DNA of 64,000 bases, from contig CANJJD010000012.1 in assembly GCA_947474645.1 (NCBI GenBank), positions 1-64,000 of the forward strand, in the 5' to 3' direction. The DNA comes from Alphaproteobacteria bacterium. Its GTDB lineage: Bacteria > Pseudomonadota > Alphaproteobacteria > Micropepsales > Micropepsaceae. Each line of letters opens with the position of its first letter. The stretch's first letter is position 1. Positions 55,221 through 63,360 of the stretch are shown here, one piece after another. Made by a program: the position numbers and the translations under genes. Below the pieces are notes generated by a model. That model searched no databases. It was given only the letters and a program-made list of their open reading frames with translations, and was not told where the DNA came from.

Positions 55221-55646
55221 CTAACCGCGCGTGACCCAGTGAAAGCGCCAGGTGACCCGCGCCTGACGCCAGTCATAACCGTCGCGGAAATGCCAGTTAC
55301 GGACGCAGGCCAGCGTGGCGCGGTCCAGGTCGGCGCGGCCGCTGCTGCGGCTGAGGCGCACGGAGTCAGGCCAGCCGTCATCGCCCACGCGGATATTGAC
55401 CCACGCCACGCCCGAGGCGCCCGCCCGCATTGCCGAACCGGGATAATTGTCGCAACTGCGGTTGGTGACAACGTCATAACGCCAGCGTTCGCTCCGCTCG
55501 GCATGATACGTTGAGGTCTTGCGCGCGGCATGGTGGTGCTTGCCGGGATGATCGCAGCAGCAATGCGCCCAGGCCGCAGCCGGCACCAGCGCCGCGATAA
55601 GTGTCAGGAGTGTTGCAAGTCTCCGCATGAGCCAACGATAGCGCAT
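55221..55646 (-). CDS. Periplasmic TonB C-terminal-like protein
   Basis: A 141-residue exported protein: a signal peptide (TLLTLIAALVPAAAWA) then His/Cys-rich AHCCCDHPGKHHHAA, and a TonB-family C-terminal segment, GVAWVNIRVGDDGWPDSVRLSRSSGRADLDRATLACVRNWHF, seen in parts. The RSSGRADLDRATL...WHF pattern is the standard TonB_C carboxy-terminal fold. The N-terminal Cys and His cluster could bind metal. The start may be at 55646 (ATG) or at the internal ATG at 55628; neither has an obvious Shine-Dalgarno, so the exact start is open. Opposite in direction to katG, with the shared terminator between them. Confidence 0.75.
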   Translation of the reverse strand: MRYRWLMRRLATLLTLIAALVPAAAWAHCCCDHPGKHHHAARKTSTYHAERSERWRYDVVTNRSCDNYPGSAMRAGASGVAWVNIRVGDDGWPDSVRLSRSSGRADLDRATLACVRNWHFRDGYDWRQARVTWRFHWVTRG

Positions 55647-55687
55647 AGTCCGAAAAACAAAACCCCCATCGGCGGTCCGGACAACAA

Positions 55688-55716
55688 AAAACCCCGGGCC
55701 AGCGGCCCGGGGTTTT
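55688..55716 (-). terminator. Terminator downstream of glycine-zipper gene
   Basis: AAAACCCCGGGCC (55688-55700) pairs perfectly with GGCCCGGGGTTTT (55704-55716) around a 3-base loop. The A run at one end and T run at the other allow termination in both directions; the nearest gene end on the minus strand is at 55733. Confidence 0.85.
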
Positions 55717-55732
55717 GTTTCAGCTTTTCAGC

Positions 55733-56050
55733 TTAGTAGTAGTGACGGCGGCCGTCGCGGTCGATGTAGTAGGCGTCACGGTCGCGGCGATATTCGCGGC
55801 GGGCGGCAGCCCGGCGGCAATCGGCGCGGTTGTTGCTGTGGCCGATGGTGTTGCCGATCAAGCCACCGGCGACACCGCCGACAGCGGCACCGACGATGCT
55901 TTGCGAGGCAAGGCCGCCGACCAGGGCGCCCGAACCCGCGCCCAGCACGGTTTCCGTGGAAGCATCGCCGTCGCAGGCCGCGTTCGCGGAAATGGTTCCG
56001 GCGCCCAGCACAATGGCAGCGGCGGCGGCAATCTTTGCCAAACGGTTCAT
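55733..56050 (-). CDS. Glycine-zipper outer-membrane/periplasmic protein
   Basis: A 105-residue protein with a signal peptide (residues 1-24, cleavage after ISANA) and a glycine zipper segment (VLGAGSGALVGGLASQSIVGAAVGGVAGGLIGNTIG, described in parts), the 2TM glycine-zipper type found in envelope stress-linked small proteins. The C-terminal tail is Arg/Tyr-rich (RREYRRDRDAYYIDRDGRRHYY) and positively charged. Its role is likely structural in the cell envelope. Intrinsic terminator follows the stop. Confidence 0.85.
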   Translation of the reverse strand: MNRLAKIAAAAAIVLGAGTISANAACDGDASTETVLGAGSGALVGGLASQSIVGAAVGGVAGGLIGNTIGHSNNRADCRRAAARREYRRDRDAYYIDRDGRRHYY

Positions 56051-56130
56051 GTCAAATCTCCTGTTGCAGGTCCGGCGGGGCCGGTTCCCTCTCGTGACAT
56101 GAAACGTACCGTTCTCCGGAAGGTTCCCTG

Positions 56131-57237
56131 CTACAGCGCGGGATAATCCGTATAGCCCTGCGCCCCACCCGAATAAAAAGTGGCGGCGTCCCAGGCGTTC
56201 AACGGCGCGCCGTTAACGAATCGCCTGGGCAGGTCGGGATTGGCGATGAACAGCTTGCCGAAGGCCACGGCGTCGGCGCGGCCTTCCGCCAGCGCCTGTT
56301 GTCCGCTCGCCAGGTCGAAACCTTCATTGACGATATACGGACCACCGAAGACTTCCTTTAAAGCGGGGCCGATGCTTTCGGCATTGGCGATGGCACGGGG
56401 ACGGCCCTGGCTGTCCTGCAGCTTGGTGTCCGGCCCGATCACCGCTTCGCGCGACGCAATCCAGCCCAGCTTGCGCTTGCCCAGCTCGCGCGCGACATGC
56501 AGGAACGTGCCCAGCCGGTCGCTGTCGCCCATGTCATGGCTGTCCATGCGCGGCGCCAGGTGCATGCCGACGCGGTCGGCGCCCCAGACATCAATGCAGG
56601 CATCCGCCACCTCCAGCATCAGCCGGGCGCGGTTCTCGACCGGGCCGCCATACTCGTCGTCCCGGATGTTGGTGGAATCCTGCAGGAACTGGTCCAGCAG
56701 ATAGCCATTGGCGCCATGAATGTGCACGCCGTCAAAGCCGGCCTTCACCGCATTCTCCGCGCCATGCTTGAAGGCATGGATGATGCCGGGAATTTCCGAC
56801 GATTGCAGCGCGCGCGGCGTGACATAGTTTTTTTCCGGCCGCACCAGGCTGACATGGCCCTTGGGCTGCACCGCGCTGGGGGCTTCGGGTATGGCGCCGT
56901 TCAGGAACAGCGGATCGGAGACGCGGCCCACGTGCCAAAGCTGCAACACAATCCGGCCGCCGGCGTCATGCACGGCTTTGGTCACCTTCTTCCAACCTTG
57001 GGTCTGCTCGTCCGACCAGATGCCCGGCGTGGCGGCATAACCCACGCCCATGGCGGAAACGCTGGTGGCTTCCGAGATGATCAGGCCGGCCGAGGCGCGC
57101 TGGGTGTAATATTCGGCCTGAAGGTCGGTGGGCACCCGCCCGTCGGGCGTGGCGCGGCTGCGGGTGAGCGGCGCCATGATGATGCGGTTGGGAAGCGACA
57201 GCGCCCCCAGCTTGAGGGGATCGAACAGGGTGGGCAT
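56131..57237 (-). CDS. Old Yellow Enzyme-type alkene reductase
   Basis: A 368-residue FMN-dependent ene-reductase of the OYE family. Features are the FMN-binding segment RIIMAPLTRSRA, the active-site HIHGANGYLLDQFLQD (His/Asn pair), QLWHVGRVSDP and the late GKLFIANPDLPRR. It reduces activated C=C bonds with NAD(P)H; nitro-ester or N-ethylmaleimide reduction are known activities. The start at 57237 has GGG upstream and is followed by MPTLFDPLKLG typical for family members. The 165-base gap to valS (57238-57402) carries two inverted repeats. Confidence 0.93.
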   Translation of the reverse strand: MPTLFDPLKLGALSLPNRIIMAPLTRSRATPDGRVPTDLQAEYYTQRASAGLIISEATSVSAMGVGYAATPGIWSDEQTQGWKKVTKAVHDAGGRIVLQLWHVGRVSDPLFLNGAIPEAPSAVQPKGHVSLVRPEKNYVTPRALQSSEIPGIIHAFKHGAENAVKAGFDGVHIHGANGYLLDQFLQDSTNIRDDEYGGPVENRARLMLEVADACIDVWGADRVGMHLAPRMDSHDMGDSDRLGTFLHVARELGKRKLGWIASREAVIGPDTKLQDSQGRPRAIANAESIGPALKEVFGGPYIVNEGFDLASGQQALAEGRADAVAFGKLFIANPDLPRRFVNGAPLNAWDAATFYSGGAQGYTDYPAL

Positions 57238-57320
57238 GGCTACTCCGTGGTTGCCCAAGAGTTAGGGAGGCAGGCAGCGGGATACAACCGTGAGGCTGGC
57301 AGGGTTATTTTGGGCCAGGG

Positions 57321-57400
57321 CCGCTCGCCCAAGCTCGCGGCGTTCGTCGCTCGAAATGGTCCGCAGGATCATTTCGTTGGCCTTCCGGCCAACCGCTCCT
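57321..57400. repeat. Double palindrome in the OYE-valS gap
   Basis: Stem CGAAATGGTCC (57352-57362) with GGATCATTTCG (57366-57376) and a 3-base loop is followed at once by GTTGGCC (57376-57382) with GGCCAAC (57387-57393), loop of 4. The second stem is perfect; the first has one G-U. Could be a dispersed palindromic element or the valS/OYE bidirectional signal; no T run follows. Confidence 0.45.
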
Positions 57401-57402
57401 CA

Positions 57403-60030
57403 CTATTCCGAAAGACGTGCGACCGCTTCGCGCAGGCGCGTGGCCAAAGCCTGGGCCTCACCGCGCTTTTCCCGCTGCTCGGCCAGCACCTCTTCGGGGG
57501 CCTTGGAAACGAACTGCTCGTTCGACAGCTTCGCGTCAAAGCGGGCGATTTCGTCTTCCGCCTTCTTCAAGTCCTTCTCCAGCCGCGCCCGTTCCTTGGC
57601 GAAATCGATCACGTCGCCCAGGGGCAGCGCCACCACCGCTTCGCCCAGCACGAACTGGGCGGAGCCTTTGGGAATGGCGGCCGCGGCTTCGGCGCTGGAC
57701 AGGCGCGCCAGGGTGGAGATCACGCCCAGGTTTCGGGTGAGGCGCGCAGCGCTTTCCGCCGAGGCGCCGGTCAGAACCAGCGGCACCTTGGCGCCGGCCG
57801 GCACATTCATTTCGGCGCGCACCGAGCGCACGCCCTTGATCAGTTCGATCACCCAATCCATTTCGGCGCTGGCGGGCCCGCGCGCCGCCGCGATCTTCGG
57901 CCATTCGGCCAGCATCAGCAGCGTGTCGCGCGGCGCCAGCGCGGTGGCCGCCCACAGTTCCTCGGTGATGAAGGGCATGAAGGGATGCAGCAGCTTCAGT
58001 ATCTGGTCGCGCGCCCAGGCGGTGGTGGCGCGGGTCTCGGCCTTGGCCACATCGCCTTCCGCCTGCAGGATCGGCTTGGTGATCTCAACATACCAGTCGC
58101 AGAAAATGTCATAGACAAAGTGATAGGCGACGCTGGCCGCTTCGTTGAAGCGCAACGCCTCGATCGCAGCGGTGACATCGGCCACGGCCTGGGCGGTTTC
58201 CGCCACGATCCACTTGTTGACCGTCTCGGTCACGCCGGCCGGATCGAAACCGGGCACGGTGATGCAGCCATTCATCTCGCAGAAGCGCGAAGTGTTCCAC
58301 AGCTTGGTGGCGAAGTTGCGGTTGGTTTCAACGCGCGTGGGACCGATGCGCATGTCGCGGCTTTGGCCGGCCGCCAGGGTCAATGTAAAGCGCAGCGCAT
58401 CGGCGCCGAATTCGTCAATCAGGGTGATGGGGTCCACCACATTGCCCTTGGTCTTGGACATTTTCGCGCCCTGCTCGTCCAGCACGCGGTTGTGGATCAG
58501 CACCGTCTTGAACGGCCCCTTGCCCATGAAATGGATGCCCATCATCATCATGCGGGCGACCCAGAAGAAGATGATGTCGAAGCCCGTCACCAGCACATTG
58601 GTGGGATAGTAGCGATCAATCTCCACCGTCTTGTCCGGCCAGCCCAGGGTCGAGAACGGCCACAGCGCCGAGGAGAACCAGGTGTCCAGCACGTCCTCGT
58701 CGCGGGTCAGCGGCTTGCCGCCGGCTTGCGCCTTTGCTTCCTCTTCGGTCTCGGCGCAATAGACCTTGCCGTCCGCGTCATACCAGACCGGAATCTGGTG
58801 ACCCCACCAGAGCTGGCGGGAAATGCACCAGGGACGGATGTTGCGCATCCAGCCGAAGAACACATTGGTCCAGTTCTCCGGCACGAATTTTGTTTCGCCG
58901 CTCTCGACGGCGGCAATCGCCTTGTCGGCCAGGGGCTGGACGTTCAGGTACCATTGCTCGGTCAGGAACGGCTCCAGCACCACGCTCTTGGTCTTTTCGT
59001 CATGCGGCACGGCATGGGTGATGGGCTCGATCTTCTCGACCAGCTCCATCGCTTCCAGGTCGGCGACGATCTTCCTGCGCGCCGCTTCGCGGCTCAGGCC
59101 GCGATAGGGCGCCGGCACGTCGTTGTTCAGCGTGCCGTCCTTGTTGATCAGGTTGATCAGCGGCAGCTTGTGACGCTTGCCGACTTCGAAATCGTTGAAG
59201 TCGTGGCCCGGCGTGATCTTGACCGCGCCGGTGCCCTTCTCGGGATCGGAATATTCATCGGCAATGATGGGGATCAATCGCCCGGTCAGCGGCAGCACCG
59301 CCATCTTGCCCACCAGCGCCTTGTAGCGTTCGTCTTCCGGGTTCACCGCCACGGCGGTATCGCCCAGCATGGTTTCCGGCCGCGTGGTGGCGATGGTGAT
59401 GAACTGGTCGCTGTCTTCGATGGGATACTTGATGTGCCAGAGATGACCCTTGATCTCGATGCTCTCGACTTCCAGGTCCGACACCGCCGTCTGCAGGCGC
59501 GGGTCCCAGTTGACCAGCCGCTTGTCCTTGTAGATCAGGCCCTGCTTGTAGAGTTCGACGAACACCTTGGTGACGGCCCGGTTCATGTCCGGGTCCATGG
59601 TGAAGCGTTCGCGGCTCCAGTCGGCGGATGCGCCGAGGCGATGCTGCTGCTCGACAATGGCGCCGCCGGATTCGGCCTTCCACTTCCACACTTCTTCCAG
59701 GAACTTCTCGCGGCCAAGGCCCAGGCGCGACATCTGCCGCTCGGCCAGTTGGCGCTCCACGATCAACTGGGTGGCAATGCCGGCATGGTCGGTGCCCGGC
59801 TGCCACAACACGTCCTTGCCGCGCATGCGCTCAAAGCGCGCCAGGATGTCCTGCAGCGTGTTGTTGAGGGCGTGGCCGATATGCAGCCGGCCGGTGACAT
59901 TGGGCGGCGGGATGACGATGGAAAAGGCTTCTGCGCCCGGGCGGGTGCCGCACTTGAAGGCGCCTGACGCCTCCCACTGGGCGGCGATGCGCTGTTCCAC
60001 GTCCTGGGGATTGAAAGTCTTGTCGAGCAT
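57403..60030 (-). CDS. valS: Valyl-tRNA synthetase
   Basis: An 875-residue class I valyl-tRNA synthetase. The HIGH motif is at residues 50-53 (PPPNVTGRLHIGH), and the KMSKS motif appears near residue 522 as AKMSKTKGN. The C-terminal coiled coil (EKRGEAQALATRLREAVARLSE region) is typical. It charges tRNA-Val. The gene follows popZ in the order common in Alphaproteobacteria. An ATG at 60030 was chosen, since a TTG at 60084 would run through a hairpin. A 14-bp perfect hairpin with a U run ends only two bases before this ATG on the transcript (see separate entry), so normal ribosome binding site spacing is not seen. Confidence 0.97.
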   Translation of the reverse strand: MLDKTFNPQDVEQRIAAQWEASGAFKCGTRPGAEAFSIVIPPPNVTGRLHIGHALNNTLQDILARFERMRGKDVLWQPGTDHAGIATQLIVERQLAERQMSRLGLGREKFLEEVWKWKAESGGAIVEQQHRLGASADWSRERFTMDPDMNRAVTKVFVELYKQGLIYKDKRLVNWDPRLQTAVSDLEVESIEIKGHLWHIKYPIEDSDQFITIATTRPETMLGDTAVAVNPEDERYKALVGKMAVLPLTGRLIPIIADEYSDPEKGTGAVKITPGHDFNDFEVGKRHKLPLINLINKDGTLNNDVPAPYRGLSREAARRKIVADLEAMELVEKIEPITHAVPHDEKTKSVVLEPFLTEQWYLNVQPLADKAIAAVESGETKFVPENWTNVFFGWMRNIRPWCISRQLWWGHQIPVWYDADGKVYCAETEEEAKAQAGGKPLTRDEDVLDTWFSSALWPFSTLGWPDKTVEIDRYYPTNVLVTGFDIIFFWVARMMMMGIHFMGKGPFKTVLIHNRVLDEQGAKMSKTKGNVVDPITLIDEFGADALRFTLTLAAGQSRDMRIGPTRVETNRNFATKLWNTSRFCEMNGCITVPGFDPAGVTETVNKWIVAETAQAVADVTAAIEALRFNEAASVAYHFVYDIFCDWYVEITKPILQAEGDVAKAETRATTAWARDQILKLLHPFMPFITEELWAATALAPRDTLLMLAEWPKIAAARGPASAEMDWVIELIKGVRSVRAEMNVPAGAKVPLVLTGASAESAARLTRNLGVISTLARLSSAEAAAAIPKGSAQFVLGEAVVALPLGDVIDFAKERARLEKDLKKAEDEIARFDAKLSNEQFVSKAPEEVLAEQREKRGEAQALATRLREAVARLSE

Positions 60031-60032
60031 AG

Positions 60033-60070
60033 AAAAAGCCGGAAAGTCCTGACGGGCTTTCCGGCTTTTT
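60033..60070 (-). terminator. Terminator-like hairpin between popZ and valS
   Basis: AAAAAGCCGGAAAG (60033-60046) pairs perfectly with CTTTCCGGCTTTTT (60057-60070), 14 bp, with a 10-base loop containing AGGA on the transcript strand. On the minus strand the T run ends two bases before the valS ATG at 60030, so it is both an apparent popZ terminator and a valS leader element. Confidence 0.75.
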
Positions 60071-60108
60071 GAGGCGCGGGTCAAGCCCGCATATTCAAGA
60101 TACGGGTA

Positions 60109-60726
60109 TTAGCGTTTCGTCCCCCTGGACCGTACCACGCGCTCCACCTCGGCCCGGACCGCGCCTTCCAGCAGGGCCGGGAAATGCTCGTCCATCCATT
60201 CGCGGATCAGGGGCTTCATGCGGTCGATCACGGCGGCGGAATTGTCCGACAGGTATTTCTGCAGCACCGGCTCGAAACTTTCGCGCACGGCGCGCTCGAA
60301 CACATTTTCCACGCTCGAGCCGTCCACCGGCGCCAGCGACGGGGCGCTGCGGTAAGACGCAGGCGCCGGCGCGGGTTCATCGGGAATGGCGTTGAAGGTG
60401 TCTTCCATTGCCTGACGGGTATGGTCGGAGAAGATGTCGCCGTGCGCGGCCCCTGATGGTGTCTGGGCCGGCGCGGGCGCGACATTCTCGAACACCAGGT
60501 CTTCCGGCTCGGGCGCAGGCGCGGGCGGCGGCACGATGGGCGCGGGCGCCATCGCCATCGGGGCCTCGACTTCATGGGTCAGTTCCAGGACATCGTCCTG
60601 GAACGGCGCCGCGGCGGGCGCGGCTTCGGCAGCCGGGGCGCCGCCTTCGGGAGCGTCCTCGGAAATGATCTTGCGGATGGAGGCAAGGATTTCCTCCATG
60701 GTGGGTTCGTGCTGGGGGTTCGACAT
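60109..60726 (-). CDS. popZ: Polar organizing protein PopZ family (DUF2497)
   Basis: A 205-residue DUF2497/PopZ-type protein. The N-terminal PTMEEILASIRKIISED (residues 8-24) is the conserved amphipathic helix; residues about 30-115 are a proline/alanine/glutamate-rich disordered linker; and the C-terminal region (VENVFERAVRESFEPVLQKYLSDN and IREWMDEHFPALLEGAVRAEVERVV) is the oligomerising part. In Caulobacter PopZ forms a polar network that tethers the chromosome and signalling proteins. The order popZ-valS is conserved in many Alphaproteobacteria. Confidence 0.9.
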   Translation of the reverse strand: MSNPQHEPTMEEILASIRKIISEDAPEGGAPAAEAAPAAAPFQDDVLELTHEVEAPMAMAPAPIVPPPAPAPEPEDLVFENVAPAPAQTPSGAAHGDIFSDHTRQAMEDTFNAIPDEPAPAPASYRSAPSLAPVDGSSVENVFERAVRESFEPVLQKYLSDNSAAVIDRMKPLIREWMDEHFPALLEGAVRAEVERVVRSRGTKR

Positions 60727-60821
60727 CGGCAGCTCCGAAAACCCGCCAAACGCTCCGGCGGGGGCTATTTCAGCCTAGGATAGTGGCGGCCAGTCAGCAA
60801 AGATAGAGTTAACGCCAGCCC

Positions 60822-61463
60822 TTAAAAGACGAAGCCCATGGCCTTTTTGAAGCCGGCCAGGAGCGGCACTTCGGCGTCGAAATCGGGGCGTTTTCCCACC
60901 TGCCCATTCTCTTTCAGGAACAGCCAGGCGCGGCTCTGGCCGTCCCGGATCACCGTCACCAGCCGGCCGCCCTCGGCCAACTGGCCCAGCAGCGTTTCGG
61001 GCACCTGCTCGATGGCGCCGTTGACAAAGATCACATCGAACAGCCCATGGCCCTTGGCGCCTTCGATCAGCCCGCCCTGAACCAGTTCAACCTTGCCCAC
61101 AGCAACGGCCAGAAACTCACTGGCAACACGCACCAAATCGGCATCCTGCTCCAGCGCCACAACGTCGGCGGCAAGGCGCGCCAGGACCGCCGAGGAATAG
61201 CCGGTGCCGCAGCCCACATCCAGCACCCGGTCGGTGGCCGTGACCTGGGCCAGATTCAGGAGCTTGGCGAAGCTGCGCGGGTCCAGCAGATACCGCCCTT
61301 GGGCTACCGCCACCGGAACATCGGCATAGGCCAGGGCCCGGGCGGCGCTGGGGACGAACTTTTCCCGGGCCACCGCCCCGATGGCCGCCAGGATGCGCGG
61401 ATCGGTGACATTGGCGGAACGGATCTGGGCCTCGACCATGTTGAAGCGCGCGGATTCGGACAT
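60822..61463 (-). CDS. pcm: Protein-L-isoaspartate O-methyltransferase family
   Basis: A 213-residue SAM-dependent methyltransferase of the isoaspartyl repair type. It starts MSESARFNMVEAQIRSANV with AGGAA upstream of the ATG at 61463, has the SAM motif DVGCGTGYSSAVLARLA, and the segment DVIFVNGAIEQVPETLLGQLAEGGRLV typical of the alphaproteobacterial protein-L-isoaspartate methyltransferase group. It methylates isoaspartyl residues for repair; the alphaproteobacterial branch is divergent and some members act elsewhere. Opposite strand and 135 bases from tRNA-Cys. Confidence 0.88.
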   Translation of the reverse strand: MSESARFNMVEAQIRSANVTDPRILAAIGAVAREKFVPSAARALAYADVPVAVAQGRYLLDPRSFAKLLNLAQVTATDRVLDVGCGTGYSSAVLARLAADVVALEQDADLVRVASEFLAVAVGKVELVQGGLIEGAKGHGLFDVIFVNGAIEQVPETLLGQLAEGGRLVTVIRDGQSRAWLFLKENGQVGKRPDFDAEVPLLAGFKKAMGFVF

Positions 61464-61598
61464 CGGGGATTCCTGCAAAAGCTGATGGCTTATAGGCCGC
61501 CCTGCCCGGCCCCACAACGCGGCCAGTTGTACCCGCCGCCGCCGGTCTGCTATAGCCGCCCGCCGCTCGCCGGACCTGTCCGGCAAGACTGAAAATGA

Positions 61599-61672
61599 GG
61601 CCACGTGGCGGAGTGGTTACGCAGAGGACTGCAAATCCTTGTATCCCGGTTCGATTCCGGGCGTGGCCTCCA
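61599..61672 (+). tRNA. tRNA-Cys (GCA)
   Basis: A 74-base cloverleaf including a templated CCA. Acceptor stem GGCCACG/CGTGGCC, anticodon stem GAGGA/TCCTT (one G-U) with loop CTGCAAA giving anticodon GCA, T arm CCCGG-TTCGATT-CCGGG, discriminator T then CCA. Decodes Cys codons. It abuts the stop codon of the methyltransferase gene on the opposite strand. Confidence 0.95.
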
Positions 61673-62236
61673 CTATTTGACCACCTTCAGCACCATGTCG
61701 ATCTCGGCCACCACATTGTTGAGGGTGCGCTCCAGCATCCGCAGTTCCTCCGGGCCGATCTCGTTGTTCATGAAGCGGGTCTTGTAAGGCTCGTCCAGGA
61801 TTGACCGCGCCGACTGAATCTCGAAATCGACATTGTGGTAAAGCGCCAGGGGCGTGTTGGCGGCGCCGTCTTGCTGCCAGATCAAGTTCAGTTTTCGCGA
61901 AAACATCTCCATCGTGGCGACCGATATGGGCCGCACATGGGTGGGATCGGTCAGGAAGAAATCGTGGCGCGGATGCGGCACCTGAATTCGCACCAGCGCG
62001 CCGTCGGCGCAGACCCGGTAAAGCTCCTTCATGATGCCGAGGAAGACGTCCGGTGTCGCGCCCAGATGTTCCAGCGTATGGCTGAGTAGGACCTCGGACA
62101 CGGCGTTGTCGGCCCAGGGCCAGGGAAAGACTTCCAGGTCGCAGACCAGATCCGGCGTGCCGAACTTGTCCACGTTGCAATAGCCGGCGAGCTGCTTGGC
62201 GCCGCACCCCAGGTTCAATTTCAAAAGCTGACTCAA
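61673..62236 (-). CDS. SAM-dependent methyltransferase, probable TTG start
   Basis: A small class I methyltransferase. The SAM motif is LNLGCGAKQLAGYCNVD close to the N-terminus, with LLSHTLEHLG as the active-site helix and ALVRIQVPHPRHDFFLTDPTHVRPIS, seen in parts, following. No ATG or GTG precedes the SAM motif in frame; a TTG at 62236 with GGGCGGGG just upstream gives 187 residues and fits domain length, while a TTG at 62383 would give 236 residues with an unconserved N-terminus. The TAG stop begins one base after the tRNA-Cys end. Similar proteins occur in polysaccharide or lipid biosynthesis, but the substrate is unknown. Confidence 0.8.
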   Translation of the reverse strand: MSQLLKLNLGCGAKQLAGYCNVDKFGTPDLVCDLEVFPWPWADNAVSEVLLSHTLEHLGATPDVFLGIMKELYRVCADGALVRIQVPHPRHDFFLTDPTHVRPISVATMEMFSRKLNLIWQQDGAANTPLALYHNVDFEIQSARSILDEPYKTRFMNNEIGPEELRMLERTLNNVVAEIDMVLKVVK

Positions 62237-62385
62237 ACCGTCCCCGCCCAACGACCGCCGGGATTTTGGGCCAAATTGCGGCGGAAAGACAGGTTCGACA
62301 GCCCCTTTTTGCGCGGGCGAACGTGGCGCGGGCGCGGCGGGCGCGCTATAACCAGCCCATACAAAACCAAGGGGAGTTTTCAACG

Positions 62386-63267
62386 ATGCGTATTCGGTCC
62401 ATAGCTGCTTGCCTGTCGGTCCTGCTGGGCGCTTGCGCGCCGGCCGCCTTTGGCGCCGAGATCCTGATCAAGGATGCCAAGTCCCAGCCCGAAAGCCTGG
62501 CCGCCGCGCCGGACGGCACTCTGATCGTAGGCAGCGCCACCACGCCCTTCGTCTACAAGATCAAGCCCGGCTCCACGACGCCGGAAGTCTTCATTGACGC
62601 CAGCGCAGAACCCGCCGGCACCTTCTTCTTCGGTCAGTTGGTTGACGGCAACACGGTCTGGAGCTGCATGCTGACGCCGGTGGCCGGCGTCACGCCCGTC
62701 CAGCGCCACACCGCGCTGATCAGTTCCGACCTCAAGACCGGCAAGCGCGGCATACGCTGGGAGCTGCCCGGCGCCAACACCACCTGCAACGACATGGCGG
62801 TCGGTCCCGACAAGGCGCTCTATATTTCCGACACCGCCAACGCCAAGATCTACCGCCTGGCGCCGGGTGCGACCAGCGCCGAACTTTGGCTGGAGCATCG
62901 CAACCTGACCGGTATTGACGGCCTCGCCTTCCTGAATGGCACGCTCTATTACAACAGCGTGTTCTTCAACAATCTCTACCGCGTTCCGGTGGACGCCCAG
63001 GGCAAGCCCGGCGCGCCGGTCGAGATCTGGATGGATGCGCCCGTGAAGGGCATCGACGGCATTCGCGTCGCCAATGGCAAGCTCGTCCAGGCCGAGAATG
63101 GCTCGGGCAAGGTCCATGTACTGACCCTGCTGGACGGCGACCGCGCCCATGTTGAGGTCCTGAAGGACGGCCTGGTCCAGCCGACCGCCATCGAACCGGG
63201 CCGTGGTGAGTTGTGGATCGCCAATCGCGGCGTCGGCACCATCGTCTCTACTCCGATGTGGAAGTAG
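62386..63267 (+). CDS. Exported SMP-30/gluconolactonase-like beta-propeller protein
   Basis: A 293-residue protein with a signal peptide (residues 1-24, MRIRSIAACLSVLLGACAPAAFGA, with an LGAC lipobox-like site) and a six-bladed propeller of the SMP-30/strictosidine synthase type: GTLIVGSATTPFVYKIKPG, CNDMAVGPDKALYISDTANA and TGIDGLAFLNGTLYYNS. It is likely a periplasmic lactonase or ligand-binding protein. GGGGAG at 62371-62376 precedes the ATG. The next gene is a close tandem copy, and a terminator lies between them. Confidence 0.88.
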   Translation: MRIRSIAACLSVLLGACAPAAFGAEILIKDAKSQPESLAAAPDGTLIVGSATTPFVYKIKPGSTTPEVFIDASAEPAGTFFFGQLVDGNTVWSCMLTPVAGVTPVQRHTALISSDLKTGKRGIRWELPGANTTCNDMAVGPDKALYISDTANAKIYRLAPGATSAELWLEHRNLTGIDGLAFLNGTLYYNSVFFNNLYRVPVDAQGKPGAPVEIWMDAPVKGIDGIRVANGKLVQAENGSGKVHVLTLLDGDRAHVEVLKDGLVQPTAIEPGRGELWIANRGVGTIVSTPMWK

Positions 63268-63293
63268 CCGCCGCTCAAGAATGGATTTCAATC

Positions 63294-63323
63294 CGGGCGC
63301 GGCCTCACGGCCGCGCCCGTTTT
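63294..63323 (+). terminator. Terminator between tandem propeller genes
   Basis: CGGGCGCGGCC (63294-63304) pairs perfectly with GGCCGCGCCCG (63309-63319) around TCAC, followed by four T residues (63320-63323). It ends the first propeller gene and separates the two transcripts. Confidence 0.85.
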
Positions 63324-63360
63324 GCGTTATAAGCTTCCCAAACAAAAAGAGGGCGCAGCC

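Noticed and set aside
56497-59967. A very long open plus-strand frame opposite valS and the OYE gene (about 1150 codons)
   Set aside because: It is antisense to two well-supported genes, has low-complexity His/Arg/Gln-rich protein with no family resemblance, and reflects high GC bias at third positions.
60031-60084. Alternative valS start at the TTG at 60084
   Set aside because: It would add 18 residues encoded by the hairpin sequence itself, with no conserved residues; the ATG at 60030 gives the normal N-terminus.
61569-61584. Palindrome GCCGGAC-CT-GTCCGGC upstream of tRNA-Cys
   Set aside because: A single GC-rich palindrome of this size is expected by chance in such DNA and has no T run; a processing or regulatory role cannot be supported.
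63290-63325. Resemblance of the region to the 3-prime end of tRNA-Cys (CCGGGCG-GGCCTC)
   Set aside because: Only about 17 bases align; the sequence is fully explained by the perfect terminator hairpin, and no other part of a tRNA is present.
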